From Pseudomonadota bacterium (GTDB lineage: Bacteria; Pseudomonadota; Gammaproteobacteria; Enterobacterales; Enterobacteriaceae): a DNA stretch of 7,130 nucleotides. Shown piece by piece: positions 1 through 6,683 of the stretch (its first letter is position 1; every line of letters starts with the position of its first letter). The position numbers and the translations under genes were made by a program. The notes under the pieces are model-generated. The model saw nothing but the letters and a program-made list of their open reading frames with translations, was not told the origin of the DNA and did no database searches. The stretch covers positions 1-7,130 of the forward strand of contig JAFACP010000147.1 in NCBI GenBank assembly GCA_023425455.1, written 5' to 3'.

Positions 1-456
1 CGGCTGCGGAATCGACAGCTGATTGGTTTGCAGCAAAGTCAGCACGGTTTTCAGCTGGTCCGGCGTAAGCTGGCTTAGCGCGGTTTGACCGTATTGCTGG
101 CGGATAAAGTCGCTCACCGCCTGGCGATTATTGCCCTGGCCCAGCAGCTCGGTCAGCTGCGCAACGATCTGACGGGTGGTGTGGCTCACCTGGGCTGCGG
201 TAATTCGCTGGTTAAGGTTTTGCTCGGCGGCAGGGAAGTGGCGCGACTGCAGCGGCGCATCGTTTCTGACGCCCAAATCGTGCTTAACCCCGGCCCAGAC
301 TTCGGCATTTTGCTGCGACGTCAGGGCGATCAGGCGGGTGATCAGGCGCTCCAGCACGGTGCGCTGTTGGGTAGAAAGCGGTTGTTCGCCTGCGACGTTG
401 GGCGTTACGGGACCGTCACCCGGAGGGCGCGGCGGCGTACCTGAAATGGGCTGCAT
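1..456 (-). CDS. flk: Flk flagellar regulator, N-terminal 152 codons (partial)
   Basis: The minus strand is open from an ATG at 456-454 to the window edge. It reads [15 protein letters not shown] at the start and continues through [15 protein letters not shown] (about residues 72-86) to a C-terminal [14 protein letters not shown] at the edge. This matches the N-terminal half of enterobacterial Flk, which is about 330 residues in E. coli; the C-terminal membrane anchor lies outside the window. In Salmonella, Flk is an inner-membrane-anchored regulator that couples flagellar hook and ring assembly to late gene expression, preventing premature loss of the anti-sigma factor FlgM. The proline/glycine-rich first 25 residues are followed by a glutamine-rich, probably helical cytoplasmic region. 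The start is supported by AAGGA nine bases upstream on the minus strand. It is divergent from pdxB, the same arrangement as in E. coli. Identity rests on remembered family sequence. Confidence 0.9.
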   Translation of the reverse strand, partial: MQPISGTPPRPPGDGPVTPNVAGEQPLSTQQRTVLERLITRLIALTSQQNAEVWAGVKHDLGVRNDAPLQSRHFPAAEQNLNQRITAAQVSHTTRQIVAQLTELLGQGNNRQAVSDFIRQQYGQTALSQLTPDQLKTVLTLLQTNQLSIPQP

Positions 457-569
457 CGTCAAAAATCCTTAAAGTCAAATCACTGCGTAAACCCGGCACA
501 CGTATATGCCTGGCGGCGAGATTATGGCACACTTGGCAGGTTTTCTTCCTCTCAAACAGGTACTCTGAC
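457..569. promoter_or_regulatory. Divergent flk/pdxB intergenic control region
   Basis: This 113-bp gap must hold the 5' signals of both divergent genes. The minus strand has a fair extended -10 (listed separately). For pdxB only weak -10-like hexamers are visible (TATATG at 503-508 and GATTAT at 520-525), neither with a recognisable -35 at 16-18 bp, so I cannot place its promoter. The 7-mer GGCACAC occurs twice in the same orientation (495-501 and 526-532), 31 bp apart. No protein-binding site could be named with confidence. Confidence 0.6.
521..529 (-). promoter_or_regulatory. Candidate extended -10 promoter for flk
   Basis: On the minus strand, bases 529 to 521 read TGC CATAAT: a TGn extension followed by a five-of-six match to TATAAT. 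There is no convincing -35 at 17 bp (GGAAGA), which is compatible with an extended -10 promoter. Transcription would begin near 514 and give a leader of roughly 58 bases before the flk ATG. The assignment comes from consensus matching only. Confidence 0.35.
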
Positions 570-1706
570 GTGAAAATCCTCGTTGATGAAAATATGCCTT
601 ACGCCCGCGAGCTGTTTAGCCGCCTGGGTGATGTAAAGGCTGTCCCTGGTCGCCCCATTCCCGTGAATGAGCTGGATGACGCTGACGCGCTGATGGTGCG
701 TTCGGTGACCAAAGTCAATGCCGCCTTACTCTCCGGCAAAGCGATCAAATTCGTTGGCACCGCGACGGCAGGGACCGATCATGTGGATGACCACTGGCTG
801 CAGCAGGCGGGGATCGGCTTTTCAGCCGCGCCGGGCTGTAATGCGATTGCGGTGGTGGAGTATGTTTTCTCCTCTCTGCTGATGCTGGCAGAGCGTGACG
901 GTTTTACGCTAAAAGAGCGTATCGTCGGCATTGTCGGGGTGGGTAATGTGGGCGGTCGCCTGCAAAAACGTCTCGAGGCGTTGGGTATTCGCACACTGCT
1001 GTGCGATCCGCCGCGTCAGGATAACGGCGATGAAGGGGATTTCCGCCCCCTGGATGAGCTGGTTGAGCAGTGCGATGTGCTGACTTTCCATACCCCACTG
1101 TTTAAAGACGGGCCGTATAAATCTCTGCATCTGGCGGATGACGCGCTGATCCGCCGCCTGAAGCCTGGCACTATTCTGATTAATGCCTGCCGCGGTCCGG
1201 TGGTGGATAACGCCGCGCTGCTGGCCTGCCTGGAGGCGGGACAGGATCTTCGCGTGGTGCTGGATGTCTGGGAGCCGGAGCCTGACCTCAACGTGTCGTT
1301 GCTCAATAGGGTAGACGTGGCGACCGCGCATATCGCAGGCTATACGCTGGAAGGAAAGGCGCGTGGCACGACCCAGGTTTTTGAGGCGTACAGCGCCTTT
1401 ATCGGTCATCCGCAGCAGGTTGCTCTCGACACGCTGCTGCCCGCGCCTGAATTCGGGCGCATTACCCTTCATGGCCCTCTTGATGAGGCAACGCTGAAAC
1501 GTCTGGTGCATTTGGTGTATGATGTGCGCCGCGATGACGCGCTGCTGCGTAAGGTGGCGGGTATTCCGGGTGAGTTTGATAAGCTGCGCAAGAACTATCT
1601 TGAACGCCGCGAATGGTCTTCCCTGTATGTGATGTGCGACGACGCCCGGGCGGCGACGTTACTGCATAAGCTGGGGTTTAACGCCGTCCATCATCCGGCG
1701 CATTAA
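570..1706 (+). CDS. pdxB: Erythronate-4-phosphate dehydrogenase PdxB
   Basis: PdxB oxidises 4-phospho-D-erythronate to 3-hydroxy-2-oxo-4-phosphooxybutanoate, the second step of the DXP-dependent pyridoxal phosphate pathway, in the cytoplasm. The protein is 378 residues, the same as in E. coli. It is a D-2-hydroxyacid dehydrogenase: a split substrate domain surrounds an NAD-binding Rossmann fold with GVGNVG at 123-128 and an acidic D146 that should hold the NAD ribose. The catalytic set is present: R208 (in ACRGP), E237 (in WEPEP) and H254 (in TAHIAGYT). The C-terminal region from about residue 290 is the PdxB-specific dimerisation domain, including [20 protein letters not shown]. Translation starts at GTG 570, as in E. 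coli, with CAGG nine bases upstream. Position 253 before the catalytic His is Ala, where the family usually has Pro. A terminator follows 15 bases after the TAA. Confidence 0.97.
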   Translation: MKILVDENMPYARELFSRLGDVKAVPGRPIPVNELDDADALMVRSVTKVNAALLSGKAIKFVGTATAGTDHVDDHWLQQAGIGFSAAPGCNAIAVVEYVFSSLLMLAERDGFTLKERIVGIVGVGNVGGRLQKRLEALGIRTLLCDPPRQDNGDEGDFRPLDELVEQCDVLTFHTPLFKDGPYKSLHLADDALIRRLKPGTILINACRGPVVDNAALLACLEAGQDLRVVLDVWEPEPDLNVSLLNRVDVATAHIAGYTLEGKARGTTQVFEAYSAFIGHPQQVALDTLLPAPEFGRITLHGPLDEATLKRLVHLVYDVRRDDALLRKVAGIPGEFDKLRKNYLERREWSSLYVMCDDARAATLLHKLGFNAVHHPAH

Positions 1707-1720
1707 TGTCTTCTTAATGC

Positions 1721-1756
1721 TCCCTGTCAGATACTCTGACAGGGACGCTTTTTTTT
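1721..1756 (+). terminator. Rho-independent terminator between pdxB and usg
   Basis: An 11-bp perfect inverted repeat pairs TCCCTGTCAGA (1721-1731) with TCTGACAGGGA (1735-1745) around a three-base TAC loop. Three bases (CGC) separate it from eight consecutive T residues (1749-1756). The short gap between stem and T-tract may make it leaky. In E. coli pdxB, usg and truA are reported to be partly co-transcribed, so a partial terminator is plausible. The usg ribosome binding site GGAG (1759-1762) begins just three bases after the T-tract. Confidence 0.8.
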
Positions 1757-1770
1757 CTGGAGTAACCACC

Positions 1771-2784
1771 ATGTCTGAAGGCTGGAATATTGCCATACTG
1801 GGCGCCACCGGCGCCGTGGGCGAAGCCCTGCTCGAAACCCTCGCCGGGCGTCAGTTTCCGGTGGGTGAGATTTACGCGCTGGCGCGCACCGACAGCGCCG
1901 GGGAGCATCTGCGCTTCGGCGGCAAATCCGTTATCGTTCAGGATGCCGCGGAATTCGACTGGACACAGGCGCAGCTGGCCTTTTTCGCCGCGGGCGTGGA
2001 CGCGACAGCAGCCTACGCTGAAGAGGCGACCAACGCCGGCTGCATGGTTTTCGATTTAAGCGGCCTGTTTGCGCTGGAGCCCGACGTGCCGCTGGTGGTG
2101 CCGGACGTAAACCCGTTTGTTCTGGCCGACTACCGTAACCGTAACATCATCGCCGTACCGAACAGCCTGACCAGCCAGCTGCTGACGGCGTTAAAACCGC
2201 TGATCGACGATGGCGGGTTGTCGCGCATCTCGGTCACCAGCCTGCTGTCGGTTTCCGCTCACGGTAAGAAGGCGGTTGATGCGCTGGCAGGACAAAGCGC
2301 CAAACTGCTGAACGGCATTCCGATTGATGAGGATGATTTCTTTGGCCGCCAACTGGCGTTCAACATGCTGCCGCTGCTGCCGGATCGTGAAGGCAGCGTG
2401 CGCGAAGAGCGGCGCATTGTCGATGAAGCGCGTAAAATTCTGCAGGACGACGGTCTGATGATCTCTGCCAACTGCGTGCAGTCTCCGGTCTTCTACGGAC
2501 ACGCGCAGATGGTGAGTTTCGAAGCCCTGCGTCCGCTGGCGGCGGAAGAGGCGCGTGATGCCTTTGGTCGCGGTGAGGATATCGTTCTGTCTGAAGAGAG
2601 CGAGTTCCCGACTCAGGTGGGTGATGCGACCGGCAGCGCGCATCTCTCCGTTGGCTGCGTGCGCAACGACTACGGTATGCCTGAGCAGATCCAGTTCTGG
2701 TCGGTGGCCGACAACGTGCGCTTTGGCGGCGCGCTGATGGCGGTCAAAATCGCCGAGAAACTGGTGCAGGAGTACCTGTACTGA
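1771..2784 (+). CDS. usg: Usg, aspartate-semialdehyde dehydrogenase-like protein lacking catalytic residues
   Basis: This 337-residue protein equals E. coli Usg in length and belongs to the aspartate-semialdehyde dehydrogenase (ASADH) superfamily. The N-terminal NAD(P)-binding loop GATGAVG is at 11-17, and the dimerisation/catalytic domain follows. Family landmarks are kept: [12 protein letters not shown] (105-116), [14 protein letters not shown] (211-224) and GHA with H244. However, the position of the nucleophilic Cys in the NCT/NCS motif is Ser (N131-S132), the Arg of the SSAFR motif is Ala (A101), and the substrate Arg of the CVR motif is Gln (CVQ, Q237). It is therefore unlikely to have ASADH activity, and its role is unknown. 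An ATG at 1717 in the same frame lies before the terminator stem and is not the likely start. ATG 1771 has GGAG eight bases upstream and gives the family N-terminus MSEGWNIA. Its stop overlaps the truA start. Confidence 0.95.
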   Translation: MSEGWNIAILGATGAVGEALLETLAGRQFPVGEIYALARTDSAGEHLRFGGKSVIVQDAAEFDWTQAQLAFFAAGVDATAAYAEEATNAGCMVFDLSGLFALEPDVPLVVPDVNPFVLADYRNRNIIAVPNSLTSQLLTALKPLIDDGGLSRISVTSLLSVSAHGKKAVDALAGQSAKLLNGIPIDEDDFFGRQLAFNMLPLLPDREGSVREERRIVDEARKILQDDGLMISANCVQSPVFYGHAQMVSFEALRPLAAEEARDAFGRGEDIVLSEESEFPTQVGDATGSAHLSVGCVRNDYGMPEQIQFWSVADNVRFGGALMAVKIAEKLVQEYLY

Positions 2785-3596
2785 TGTCAGACGTGGAGCA
2801 CAAGCCGGTTCATAAAATTGCCCTCGGCATTGAGTACGATGGCAGTAAATACTATGGCTGGCAGCGTCAGAATGAGGTGCGCAGCGTGCAGGAGAAGCTG
2901 GAAAAAGCGCTTTCACAGGTGGCGAATGAGCCCGTGAGCGTCTTCTGCGCCGGGCGCACGGACGCCGGCGTTCATGGCACCGGGCAGGTGGTGCACTTCG
3001 ACACCACCGCCGTGCGCAAGGACGCCGCGTGGACGCTGGGGGTGAATGCGAATTTACCTGGAGACATCGCGGTTCGGTGGGTCAAAAATGTCCCCGAGGA
3101 TTTCCATGCGCGCTTCAGCGCAACCGCGCGTCGTTATCGCTATGTCATCTATAACCAGCGTCTTCGCCCCGCCGTTCTCAGCCAGGGCGTGACCCATTTT
3201 TACGAACCGCTGGATGCAGAGCGTATGCATCGCGCGGCGCAGTGCCTGATTGGTGAAAACGATTTTACGTCCTTCCGTGCGGTGCAGTGTCAGTCGCGCA
3301 CGCCGTGGCGTAACGTCATGCACATTAACGTCAGCCGTTTTGGCGCGTATGTGGTGGTGGATATCAAAGCCAATGCCTTTGTACATCATATGGTGCGGAA
3401 TATTGTGGGCAGCCTGATGGAAGTAGGCGCCGGACACCAGCCGGAGAGCTGGATTGCAGAGCTGCTGGCAGTGAAGGACAGAACGCTGGCCGCAGCAACG
3501 GCGAAAGCAGAAGGGCTGTATCTGGTCTCGGTTGATTATCCAGAACGGTTCGAACTGCCGAAGCCGCCAATGGGTCCGCTGTTCCTTGCGGACTAG
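2784..3596 (+). CDS. truA: tRNA pseudouridine(38-40) synthase TruA
   Basis: TruA (formerly HisT) converts uridines 38, 39 and 40 in the anticodon arm of many tRNAs to pseudouridine, which affects decoding and, in enterics, expression of the his operon. The product is 270 residues, identical in length to E. coli TruA. The first half contains the signature [11 protein letters not shown] with R58 and catalytic D60, preceded by [15 protein letters not shown] (15-29). Y118 in RRYRY occupies the conserved stacking position. The second half carries [12 protein letters not shown] (195-206). The start is joined to the usg stop as TGATG, sharing one base. With AGGAG inside the usg tail, this implies translational coupling. 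A 28-bp gap separates it from dedA, so the two are probably in one transcript. Confidence 0.97.
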   Translation: MSDVEHKPVHKIALGIEYDGSKYYGWQRQNEVRSVQEKLEKALSQVANEPVSVFCAGRTDAGVHGTGQVVHFDTTAVRKDAAWTLGVNANLPGDIAVRWVKNVPEDFHARFSATARRYRYVIYNQRLRPAVLSQGVTHFYEPLDAERMHRAAQCLIGENDFTSFRAVQCQSRTPWRNVMHINVSRFGAYVVVDIKANAFVHHMVRNIVGSLMEVGAGHQPESWIAELLAVKDRTLAAATAKAEGLYLVSVDYPERFELPKPPMGPLFLAD

Positions 3597-3624
3597 ATAA
3601 CGGTGCAATTAAGGTTTAGACAAT

Positions 3625-4284
3625 ATGGACTTAATACGATTTCTGATTGATTTCATCCTGCATATTGATGTTCACCTGGCGGAGCTGGTCGCCCAGTATG
3701 GTGTCTGGGTTTACGCCATTTTATTCCTGATCCTGTTTTGTGAAACCGGGCTGGTTGTTACGCCGTTCCTGCCGGGAGATTCCCTGCTGTTCGTGGCCGG
3801 CGCGTTATCGGCGCTGCCGACTAACGATCTGAATGTGCACCTGATGGTGCTGCTGATGATCGTCGCCGCGATTGTTGGCGATGCGGTTAACTACACCATC
3901 GGACGGGTGTTCGGCGAGCGGCTGTTCAGTAATCCGGACTCAAAAATCTTCCGTCGTCGCTATCTGGAAAAGACCCATGCGTTCTACGAACGTCACGGCG
4001 GTAAAACCATTATCCTTGCACGCTTTGTGCCTATTGTGCGTACATTTGCGCCGTTTGTGGCGGGAATGGGACATATGTCCTATCGTCATTTTGCGATGTA
4101 TAACGTCGTTGGCGCGCTGCTGTGGGTCCTGCTGTTTACCTACGCGGGATACCTGTTCGGCGATCTTCCCGTGGTGCAGGAAAACCTTAAGTTACTGATT
4201 GTCGCCATTATTATCGTGTCGATTCTGCCCGGCGTAGTCGAAATTATCCGGCATAAACGTGCGGCGGCGAAGCAAGCGAAGTAA
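3625..4284 (+). CDS. dedA: DedA-family inner-membrane protein
   Basis: The product is 219 residues with several hydrophobic segments (about 28-45, 50-64, 71-90, 155-180 and 189-206), including re-entrant helices typical of the DedA/VTT (SNARE-associated) family. Conserved charged residues are visible: E40 (CETGLVV), D52 (FLPGDSLLF), D86 (VGDAVNY), and the R133 and R139 pair in [11 protein letters not shown] basic tail ends [11 protein letters not shown]. DedA-family proteins are needed for membrane homeostasis, and some members have been implicated in flipping undecaprenyl phosphate or other lipids. Which substrate this paralogue handles is not evident from sequence. The start matches the E. 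coli length, with AAGG ten bases upstream of the ATG. It probably belongs to the usg-truA transcript. No clear terminator follows. Confidence 0.95.
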   Translation: MDLIRFLIDFILHIDVHLAELVAQYGVWVYAILFLILFCETGLVVTPFLPGDSLLFVAGALSALPTNDLNVHLMVLLMIVAAIVGDAVNYTIGRVFGERLFSNPDSKIFRRRYLEKTHAFYERHGGKTIILARFVPIVRTFAPFVAGMGHMSYRHFAMYNVVGALLWVLLFTYAGYLFGDLPVVQENLKLLIVAIIIVSILPGVVEIIRHKRAAAKQAK

Positions 4285-4334
4285 GTGCGCATTCGCGGTT
4301 CGACCACTTTTTTATCCAAAGTTTCGGGCTGTTA

Positions 4335-4343
4335 TGTTTTAAT
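4335..4343 (+). promoter_or_regulatory. Candidate extended -10 promoter for the accD leader
   Basis: Bases 4335-4343 read TGT TTTAAT: a TGn extension and a five-of-six match to TATAAT. The best -35 at 17 bp is only TCCAAA (4315-4320). Transcription would start near 4350, about 25 bases before the leader ORF ATG and about 90 before accD. A dedicated promoter here would fit the unusually long 154-bp gap and the need to balance AccD with AccA. This comes from consensus matching only. Confidence 0.35.
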
Positions 4344-4374
4344 GTGCAACATTCATGGTCTGTTGGAGGCAAAA

Positions 4375-4452
4375 ATGGCATTATTCGCCTCTTATAGCAA
4401 AACTGGCATACGACCAGGTTCAGGCAGAAAGGTTATCAATGAGCTGGATTGA
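4375..4452 (+). CDS. Possible 25-codon leader ORF coupled to accD
   Basis: An ATG at 4375 sits five bases after GGAGG (4365-4369), the best Shine-Dalgarno match in this intergenic region. It opens a 25-residue frame beginning MALFASYSK and ending KVINELD, with TGA at 4450-4452. The peptide is basic in its middle ([12 protein letters not shown]). The ORF overlaps the accD start by 14 bases in a different frame, and the accD ribosome binding site (AAAGG, 4428-4432) lies inside it, so ribosomes leaving the leader would terminate on the accD start. Rare enteric codons ATA and CGA are adjacent at codons 12-13, and AGA is at codon 18, which could slow ribosomes. I do not recognise the peptide. Its job may be regulation of accD translation rather than a stable product. 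Confidence 0.5.
   Translation: MALFASYSKTGIRPGSGRKVINELD
4387..4425 (+). promoter_or_regulatory. Possible RNA hairpin upstream of the accD ribosome binding site
   Basis: Two nested complementary pairs can form in the RNA: GCCT (4387-4390) with AGGC (4422-4425), and AACTGG (4401-4406) with CCAGGTT (4414-4420, one bulged G), around a seven-base loop. The structure ends three bases before the accD Shine-Dalgarno AAAGG and lies within the leader ORF, so leader translation would melt it. The pairs are short and no folding energy was calculated. Confidence 0.3.
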
Positions 4453-5344
4453 ACGAATTAAAAGCAACATAACCCCAACGCGTAAAGCGAGTATTCCTGA
4501 AGGGGTGTGGACGAAGTGTGACAGCTGTGGGCAGGTTCTGTACCGCGCGGAGCTGGAGCGTAATCTTGAGGTGTGTCCGAAGTGTGACCACCACATGCGT
4601 ATGTCGGCGCGTAATCGCCTGCATAGCCTACTGGACGAAGGTTCTCTGGTAGAACTGGGTAGCGAGCTTGAGCCAAAAGACGTGCTGAAGTTCCGCGATT
4701 CCAAAAAATACAAAGATCGCCTGGCCTCTGCCCAGAAAGAGACCGGCGAGAAAGACGCGCTGATCGTCATGAAAGGCACCCTGCATGATATGCCGGTTGT
4801 CGCGGCCGCGTTTGAGTTCTCCTTTATGGGCGGCTCAATGGGCTCTGTGGTCGGCGCGCGTTTCGTGCGTGCCGTTGAGCAGGCGCTGGAGGACAACTGT
4901 CCGCTGATCTGTTTCTCCGCCTCCGGTGGCGCGCGTATGCAGGAAGCGCTGATGTCCCTGATGCAGATGGCGAAAACCTCTGCTGCGCTGGCGAAAATGC
5001 AGGAGCGCGGTCTGCCGTACATCTCTGTACTGACCGATCCGACCATGGGTGGCGTCTCAGCGAGCTTCGCGATGCTGGGCGATTTGAACATCGCCGAGCC
5101 AAAAGCGCTGATCGGTTTTGCCGGTCCTCGCGTTATCGAACAAACCGTTCGTGAAAAGCTGCCGCCGGGCTTCCAGCGCAGTGAATTCCTGATTGAGAAA
5201 GGCGCTATCGACATAATCGTGCGTCGCCCGGAAATGCGCCTGAAACTGGCCAGCATCCTGGCGAAGCTGATGAATCTGCCGACGCCAGTGCCGGACGAAC
5301 CGCGCGAAGGTGTGGTCGTACCGAGTCAGGAACCCGAGGCCTGA
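4439..5344 (+). CDS. accD: Acetyl-CoA carboxylase carboxyltransferase subunit beta
   Basis: AccD pairs with AccA in the A2B2 carboxyltransferase that moves the carboxyl group from biotinyl-AccB to acetyl-CoA, giving malonyl-CoA for fatty acid synthesis. The product is 301 residues (E. coli 304; the difference lies in the variable C-terminal tail). An N-terminal four-cysteine zinc ribbon (C27, C30, C46, C49) precedes a crotonase-fold domain with [28 protein letters not shown] and the oxyanion-type [16 protein letters not shown]. For E. coli the zinc domain is reported to let carboxyltransferase bind acc mRNAs and repress its own synthesis. The start at ATG 4439 gives [10 protein letters not shown], as in the family, with AAAGG six bases upstream. 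The frame stays open to an ATG at 4355, but that 28-residue extension has no family support. It is preceded by its own leader region and followed seven bases later by a terminator. Confidence 0.97.
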   Translation: MSWIERIKSNITPTRKASIPEGVWTKCDSCGQVLYRAELERNLEVCPKCDHHMRMSARNRLHSLLDEGSLVELGSELEPKDVLKFRDSKKYKDRLASAQKETGEKDALIVMKGTLHDMPVVAAAFEFSFMGGSMGSVVGARFVRAVEQALEDNCPLICFSASGGARMQEALMSLMQMAKTSAALAKMQERGLPYISVLTDPTMGGVSASFAMLGDLNIAEPKALIGFAGPRVIEQTVREKLPPGFQRSEFLIEKGAIDIIVRRPEMRLKLASILAKLMNLPTPVPDEPREGVVVPSQEPEA

Positions 5345-5350
5345 TAACTG

Positions 5351-5389
5351 AAAAGGGCAGGGCCGGTTGGCGCTGCCCTTTTGCTTTCT
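5351..5389 (+). terminator. Rho-independent terminator after accD
   Basis: AAAAGGGCAG (5351-5360) pairs perfectly with CTGCCCTTTT (5373-5382). Inside the stem, a G-G mismatch is followed by GCC/GGC pairing around a GGTT loop. The downstream side runs TTTT-GC-TTTCT. The stem is strong, but the T-tract is interrupted and partly contained in the stem, so some read-through into folC is likely. It would separate accD output from the much lower need for FolC. Confidence 0.8.
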
Positions 5390-5414
5390 AAACCGTTAAA
5401 GATAACCGGGCATC

Positions 5415-6683
5415 ATGGAAAATAATCGCATTCCCCAAGCCACGTCGCCCCTGGCCACGTGGCTTTCTTATCTGGAAAACCTGCACAGTAAAACCATTGA
5501 TATGGGCCTTGAACGCGTAAGCCAGGTCGCTGCGCGGCTGGAGGTGCTGAAACCGGCGCCGTTGGTGTTTACCGTTGCCGGGACCAACGGCAAAGGCACC
5601 ACCTGCCGTACGATCGAATCGGTTCTGATGGCTGCGGGTTACAAGGTTGGCGTATATAGCTCCCCGCACCTGGTACGTTATACCGAGCGTGTTCGGGTAC
5701 AGAATCGCGAGCTGCCGGAATCGGCCCACACCGCTTCGTTTGCTGAAATCGAAGCCGCTCGCGGCGAGATCTCATTAACCTATTTCGAATACGGCACGCT
5801 TTCCGCGCTGTGGCTGTTTAAGCAGGCGCAGCTGGATGTGGTGATCCTCGAGGTGGGGCTGGGCGGTCGTCTGGACGCAACCAACATGGTGGATGCCGAT
5901 GTGGCAGTGGTCACCAGTATTGCGCTGGATCATACCGACTGGCTAGGGCCGGACCGCGAAAGCATTGGGCGCGAGAAGGCCGGGATCTTCCGCGCGTGCC
6001 GGCCTGCTGTGGTGGGGGAGCCGGATATGCCGCACACCATTGCCGATGTGGCAAAAGAGAAGGGCGCTCAGCTGCTGCGCTGCGGAGTGGACTGGCAGTA
6101 CGAGGTGCAGGCGCACGGCTGGCGTTTTCGCGATGCGCAGGGCGAGCTGGAGAATTTGCCGTTACCGCACGTGCCGCAGCCTAACGCCGCCACCGCGCTG
6201 GCGGCGCTGCGTGCCAGCGGGCTTGCTCTGGGCGAGCAGGCGATACGCGACGGTATCCGGCAGGCGGTTTTGCCCGGACGTTTCCAGATTGTCAGCACCT
6301 CTCCGCGCGTGATCCTGGACGTAGCGCATAACCCGCATGCGGCGGCCTACCTCGCGGGACGTCTCAAATCGTTACCAAAAACCGGGCGTGTGCTGGCGGT
6401 TATCGGTATGCTTCATGATAAAGATATTGGCGGCACGCTGGCCTGCATGGAGAGTGTGGTCGATAGCTGGTATTGTGCTCCTCTGGAAGGGCCACGCGGC
6501 GCGACGGCTGAGCAGCTGATCGCGCATCTCGGCAAAGGTGAAATCTACACCAGCGTGGCGTTGGCCTGGCATGCGGCGATGGCGGATGCTAAACCAGAAG
6601 ATACCGTGCTGGTGTGTGGATCGTTCCATACGGTGGCACATGTCATGGAAGCGATGGACGCGGGGAGAACCGGTGGCGAGTAA
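5415..6683 (+). CDS. folC: Dihydrofolate synthase / folylpolyglutamate synthase FolC
   Basis: FolC is a bifunctional cytoplasmic ligase: it adds glutamate to dihydropteroate to form dihydrofolate, then extends the polyglutamate tail of reduced folates, each step using ATP through an acyl phosphate. The product is 422 residues, as in E. coli. Mur-ligase-type features are present: P-loop GTNGKGT at 56-62, SSPHLVRYTERVRV (82-95), EVGLGGRLDATN (146-157), H173 in SIALDHTDWLG, and K188 in REKAG (the lysine reported as carbamylated in E. coli). The C-terminal domain has PGRFQ (287-291) and DVAHNPHAA (302-310). The start is well bounded: an in-frame TAA at 5403-5405 leaves ATG 5415 as the first usable start. 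Its ribosome binding site is poor (CCGGG only), consistent with low expression. The last 11 bases overlap dedD. Confidence 0.97.
   Translation: MENNRIPQATSPLATWLSYLENLHSKTIDMGLERVSQVAARLEVLKPAPLVFTVAGTNGKGTTCRTIESVLMAAGYKVGVYSSPHLVRYTERVRVQNRELPESAHTASFAEIEAARGEISLTYFEYGTLSALWLFKQAQLDVVILEVGLGGRLDATNMVDADVAVVTSIALDHTDWLGPDRESIGREKAGIFRACRPAVVGEPDMPHTIADVAKEKGAQLLRCGVDWQYEVQAHGWRFRDAQGELENLPLPHVPQPNAATALAALRASGLALGEQAIRDGIRQAVLPGRFQIVSTSPRVILDVAHNPHAAAYLAGRLKSLPKTGRVLAVIGMLHDKDIGGTLACMESVVDSWYCAPLEGPRGATAEQLIAHLGKGEIYTSVALAWHAAMADAKPEDTVLVCGSFHTVAHVMEAMDAGRTGGE

Noticed and set aside
85..472. Two overlapping plus-strand open frames opposite flk
   Set aside because: The minus strand codes a clear Flk homologue from 456, and the plus-strand translations are shadows of it.
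909..1511. A 200-codon open frame antisense to pdxB
   Set aside because: It is a shadow of pdxB with no domain, signal peptide or convincing ribosome binding site.
561..1740. The 9-mer TACTCTGAC occurs both just before the pdxB start (561-569) and in the terminator after pdxB (1732-1740)
   Set aside because: A single pair of 9-mers more than 1 kb apart, with no shared context, is most simply chance. The second copy is constrained by the hairpin.
1717..1770. Upstream in-frame ATG for usg
   Set aside because: It lies before the terminator hairpin and lacks a ribosome binding site. ATG 1771 matches the family start and has GGAG at good spacing.
2191..2916. A 241-codon open frame antisense to usg and the start of truA
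   Set aside because: It is Arg/His/Gln-rich with no recognisable motif and is explained by GC-rich third positions of the sense genes.
4276..4318. Possible terminator after dedA (GCGAA/TTCGC with nearby T-run)
   Set aside because: The stem is only five base pairs with an 11-base loop, and the T-run lies more than ten bases downstream, so termination is not supported.
4355..4438. Upstream in-frame start for accD adding 28 residues
   Set aside because: The family N-terminus is [10 protein letters not shown] at 4439 with its own AAAGG site, and the extension resembles nothing in AccD. No good ribosome binding site precedes 4355.
4420..5256. A 278-codon open frame antisense to accD, starting on the minus strand at 5256
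   Set aside because: It lies entirely opposite a recognised essential gene, its composition (Ser/Arg/Pro-rich) is that of a codon-bias shadow, and it has no recognisable domain.
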